A stretch of 64,000 nt of DNA. Source: an uncultured Clostridia bacterium. GTDB lineage: Bacteria; Bacillota; Clostridia; Christensenellales; UBA1242. The stretch is taken from positions 1 through 64,000 of the forward strand of contig CALVZQ010000004.1 of NCBI GenBank assembly GCA_944372585.1, read 5' to 3'. The position numbers and the translations under genes were made by a program. Under the pieces are notes generated by a model. The model saw nothing but the letters and a program-made list of their open reading frames with translations, searched no databases and was not told where the DNA came from. This document shows, one piece after another, positions 63,239 through 64,000 of the stretch (its first letter is position 1; the number at the start of each line of letters is the position of its first letter).

Positions 63239-63320
63239 TATGTTCTCCTTTAGATAAATCTATCTTACCACAAACAAAATGAATAAATCAAACAATTTTT
63301 TGAATATTTATACATTTTTT

Positions 63321-64000
63321 CTAAAAAATTTTAGTGCAAAACAAGACAATTTCAGTGGCATAAAGGTTTCCACCATAATAGCGTAGATAAAACTTGTAAT
63401 CATCTCTTATGTTTTCAATCATTCTTGGGATTTCAAAAATGTCCGTGTTGTTGTGATAGACGGATATCATGAGGTTTGGATAATCCTTTATAATATGATC
63501 TGTGCAACCTCTCAATGCACACTGCTCCCCACCCTCTATGTCCATTTTTATCATTGAAATTTTGTCCTTTATATCTTCGTCCAAACTGACCTGCTCAATT
63601 TCTACACTTCCTGTCGAGCAGACTTGATTGGCAGAATCAGAAGTTGAATTTTTATCTAAGAACACTTTTCCTTTCCCATCTCCAACCGCTTTGTTGGCAA
63701 TCTCAATGTTGGAATAACCTTTCAAATTATCTTTCATTTTTTCAATTACGTACGGTGTTATCTCATAGCAGTAAATTTTCTTGTAACAATCACTGCCAAA
63801 ACATCGGACAAAATCCATAACCGTTTCGCCACAATAAGCTCCGACATCAACAAAGGTTTCATCTTTCAAATTTGTCAATATGTCTAAGTCGAAATATTGC
63901 GAATAAATCGGCTCAATGGCTTTTTTCAAATTTACAAAATCAAAATTGTAGAAATTGTTTAGAATTGCGTACAAAACAAACTTAGAACGAACATCAATCA
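63321..64000 (-). CDS. FkbM-family methyltransferase (5' end outside the window)
   Basis: At least 226 residues are encoded, and the frame stays open to the right edge (upstream codons read IDVRSKFVLYAIL). SAM motif I is FVDVGAYCGETVMDFVRCFG, and SMIKMDIEGGEQCALRG is the FkbM core motif. Such enzymes O-methylate sugars or natural products, often in glycan loci, which suggests envelope polysaccharide genes beyond the edge. A TTG at 63974 is possible but unlikely as the start, because the frame continues. Confidence 0.88.
   Translation of the reverse strand, partial: IDVRSKFVLYAILNNFYNFDFVNLKKAIEPIYSQYFDLDILTNLKDETFVDVGAYCGETVMDFVRCFGSDCYKKIYCYEITPYVIEKMKDNLKGYSNIEIANKAVGDGKGKVFLDKNSTSDSANQVCSTGSVEIEQVSLDEDIKDKISMIKMDIEGGEQCALRGCTDHIIKDYPNLMISVYHNNTDIFEIPRMIENIRDDYKFYLRYYGGNLYATEIVLFCTKIF

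Overview
The window is AT-rich chromosomal DNA from a low-GC Gram-positive bacterium, most likely a Clostridia-like member of the Bacillota. The reasons are synteny and gene content: hrcA-grpE-dnaK-dnaJ behind a CIRCE operator, a floA-yqfC-yqfD-ybeY-era block, rplU-prp-rpmA with an L27 that carries a cleavable leader, rpmB divergent from an Asp23-like gene and a fakA/yloV-like gene, strong Shine-Dalgarno sequences on most genes, and many Rho-independent terminators. The sporulation-associated yqfC/yqfD pair suggests a spore former or a descendant of one. The exact lineage cannot be read from the sequence.

Layout. 1-2.5 kb: a left-edge ORF fragment, then a minus-strand three-gene cluster (VOC-ASCH fusion, uracil-DNA-glycosylase-like, HhH-GPD-like). 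2.7-7.1 kb: a lipoprotein and an asymmetric ABC-exporter pair. 7.2-7.8 kb: a decayed gene. 7.8-9.8 kb: Hsp20, an unknown protein and Ku. 10-15.2 kb: glycosyltransferase, M1-peptidase lipoprotein and a DnaD-like/DnaC-like helicase-loader operon. 15.4-18.1 kb: MBL hydrolase, tRNA-Trp, and an aldo/keto reductase divergent from a MerR regulator with a textbook MerR promoter. 18.2-22.7 kb: era, ybeY, yqfD, yqfC, an acidic membrane protein and floA. 22.7-23.7 kb: a GNAT gene in a segment bounded by inverted repeats. 23.7-32.5 kb: two large lipoproteins, an OGG-like glycosylase, rpmA/prp/rplU, and a phosphatase/pseudouridine synthase/lspA/zinc-ribbon/sepF run. 32.7-37.7 kb: the str operon (rpsL, rpsG, a 52-codon ORF, fusA), followed by tuf. 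37.8-42 kb: two tandem sigma-70-like proteins with serial helix-turn-helix modules. 42.1-46.2 kb: ligA and pcrA. 46.2-50.8 kb: three small HTH/helical-protein modules interleaved with rpsU, mtaB and rsmE. 50.8-55.7 kb: the heat-shock operon with an extraordinary Cys/His/acidic GrpE. 55.8-64 kb: a Cys-containing surface-like protein, fakA/Asp23, rpmB, a thioredoxin-reductase-like enzyme, a lipoprotein, rpsI/rplM, an unknown protein and an FkbM methyltransferase cut by the right edge.

The observations I rate highest are: (i) the tandem sigma-like paralogues, in which region 2 and region 4 are followed by four or five repeats of about 100 residues; (ii) the GrpE with a roughly 125-residue presumed metal-binding N-terminus; (iii) three divergent modules that pair an XRE-type regulator with one small helical protein family; (iv) at least seven genes where a -10 box lies 6-7 nt before the ATG with no Shine-Dalgarno, predicting leaderless mRNAs; and (v) the GNAT cassette with inverted repeats and two further long hairpins. 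All functional statements rest on motif recognition by eye; no database search was run.
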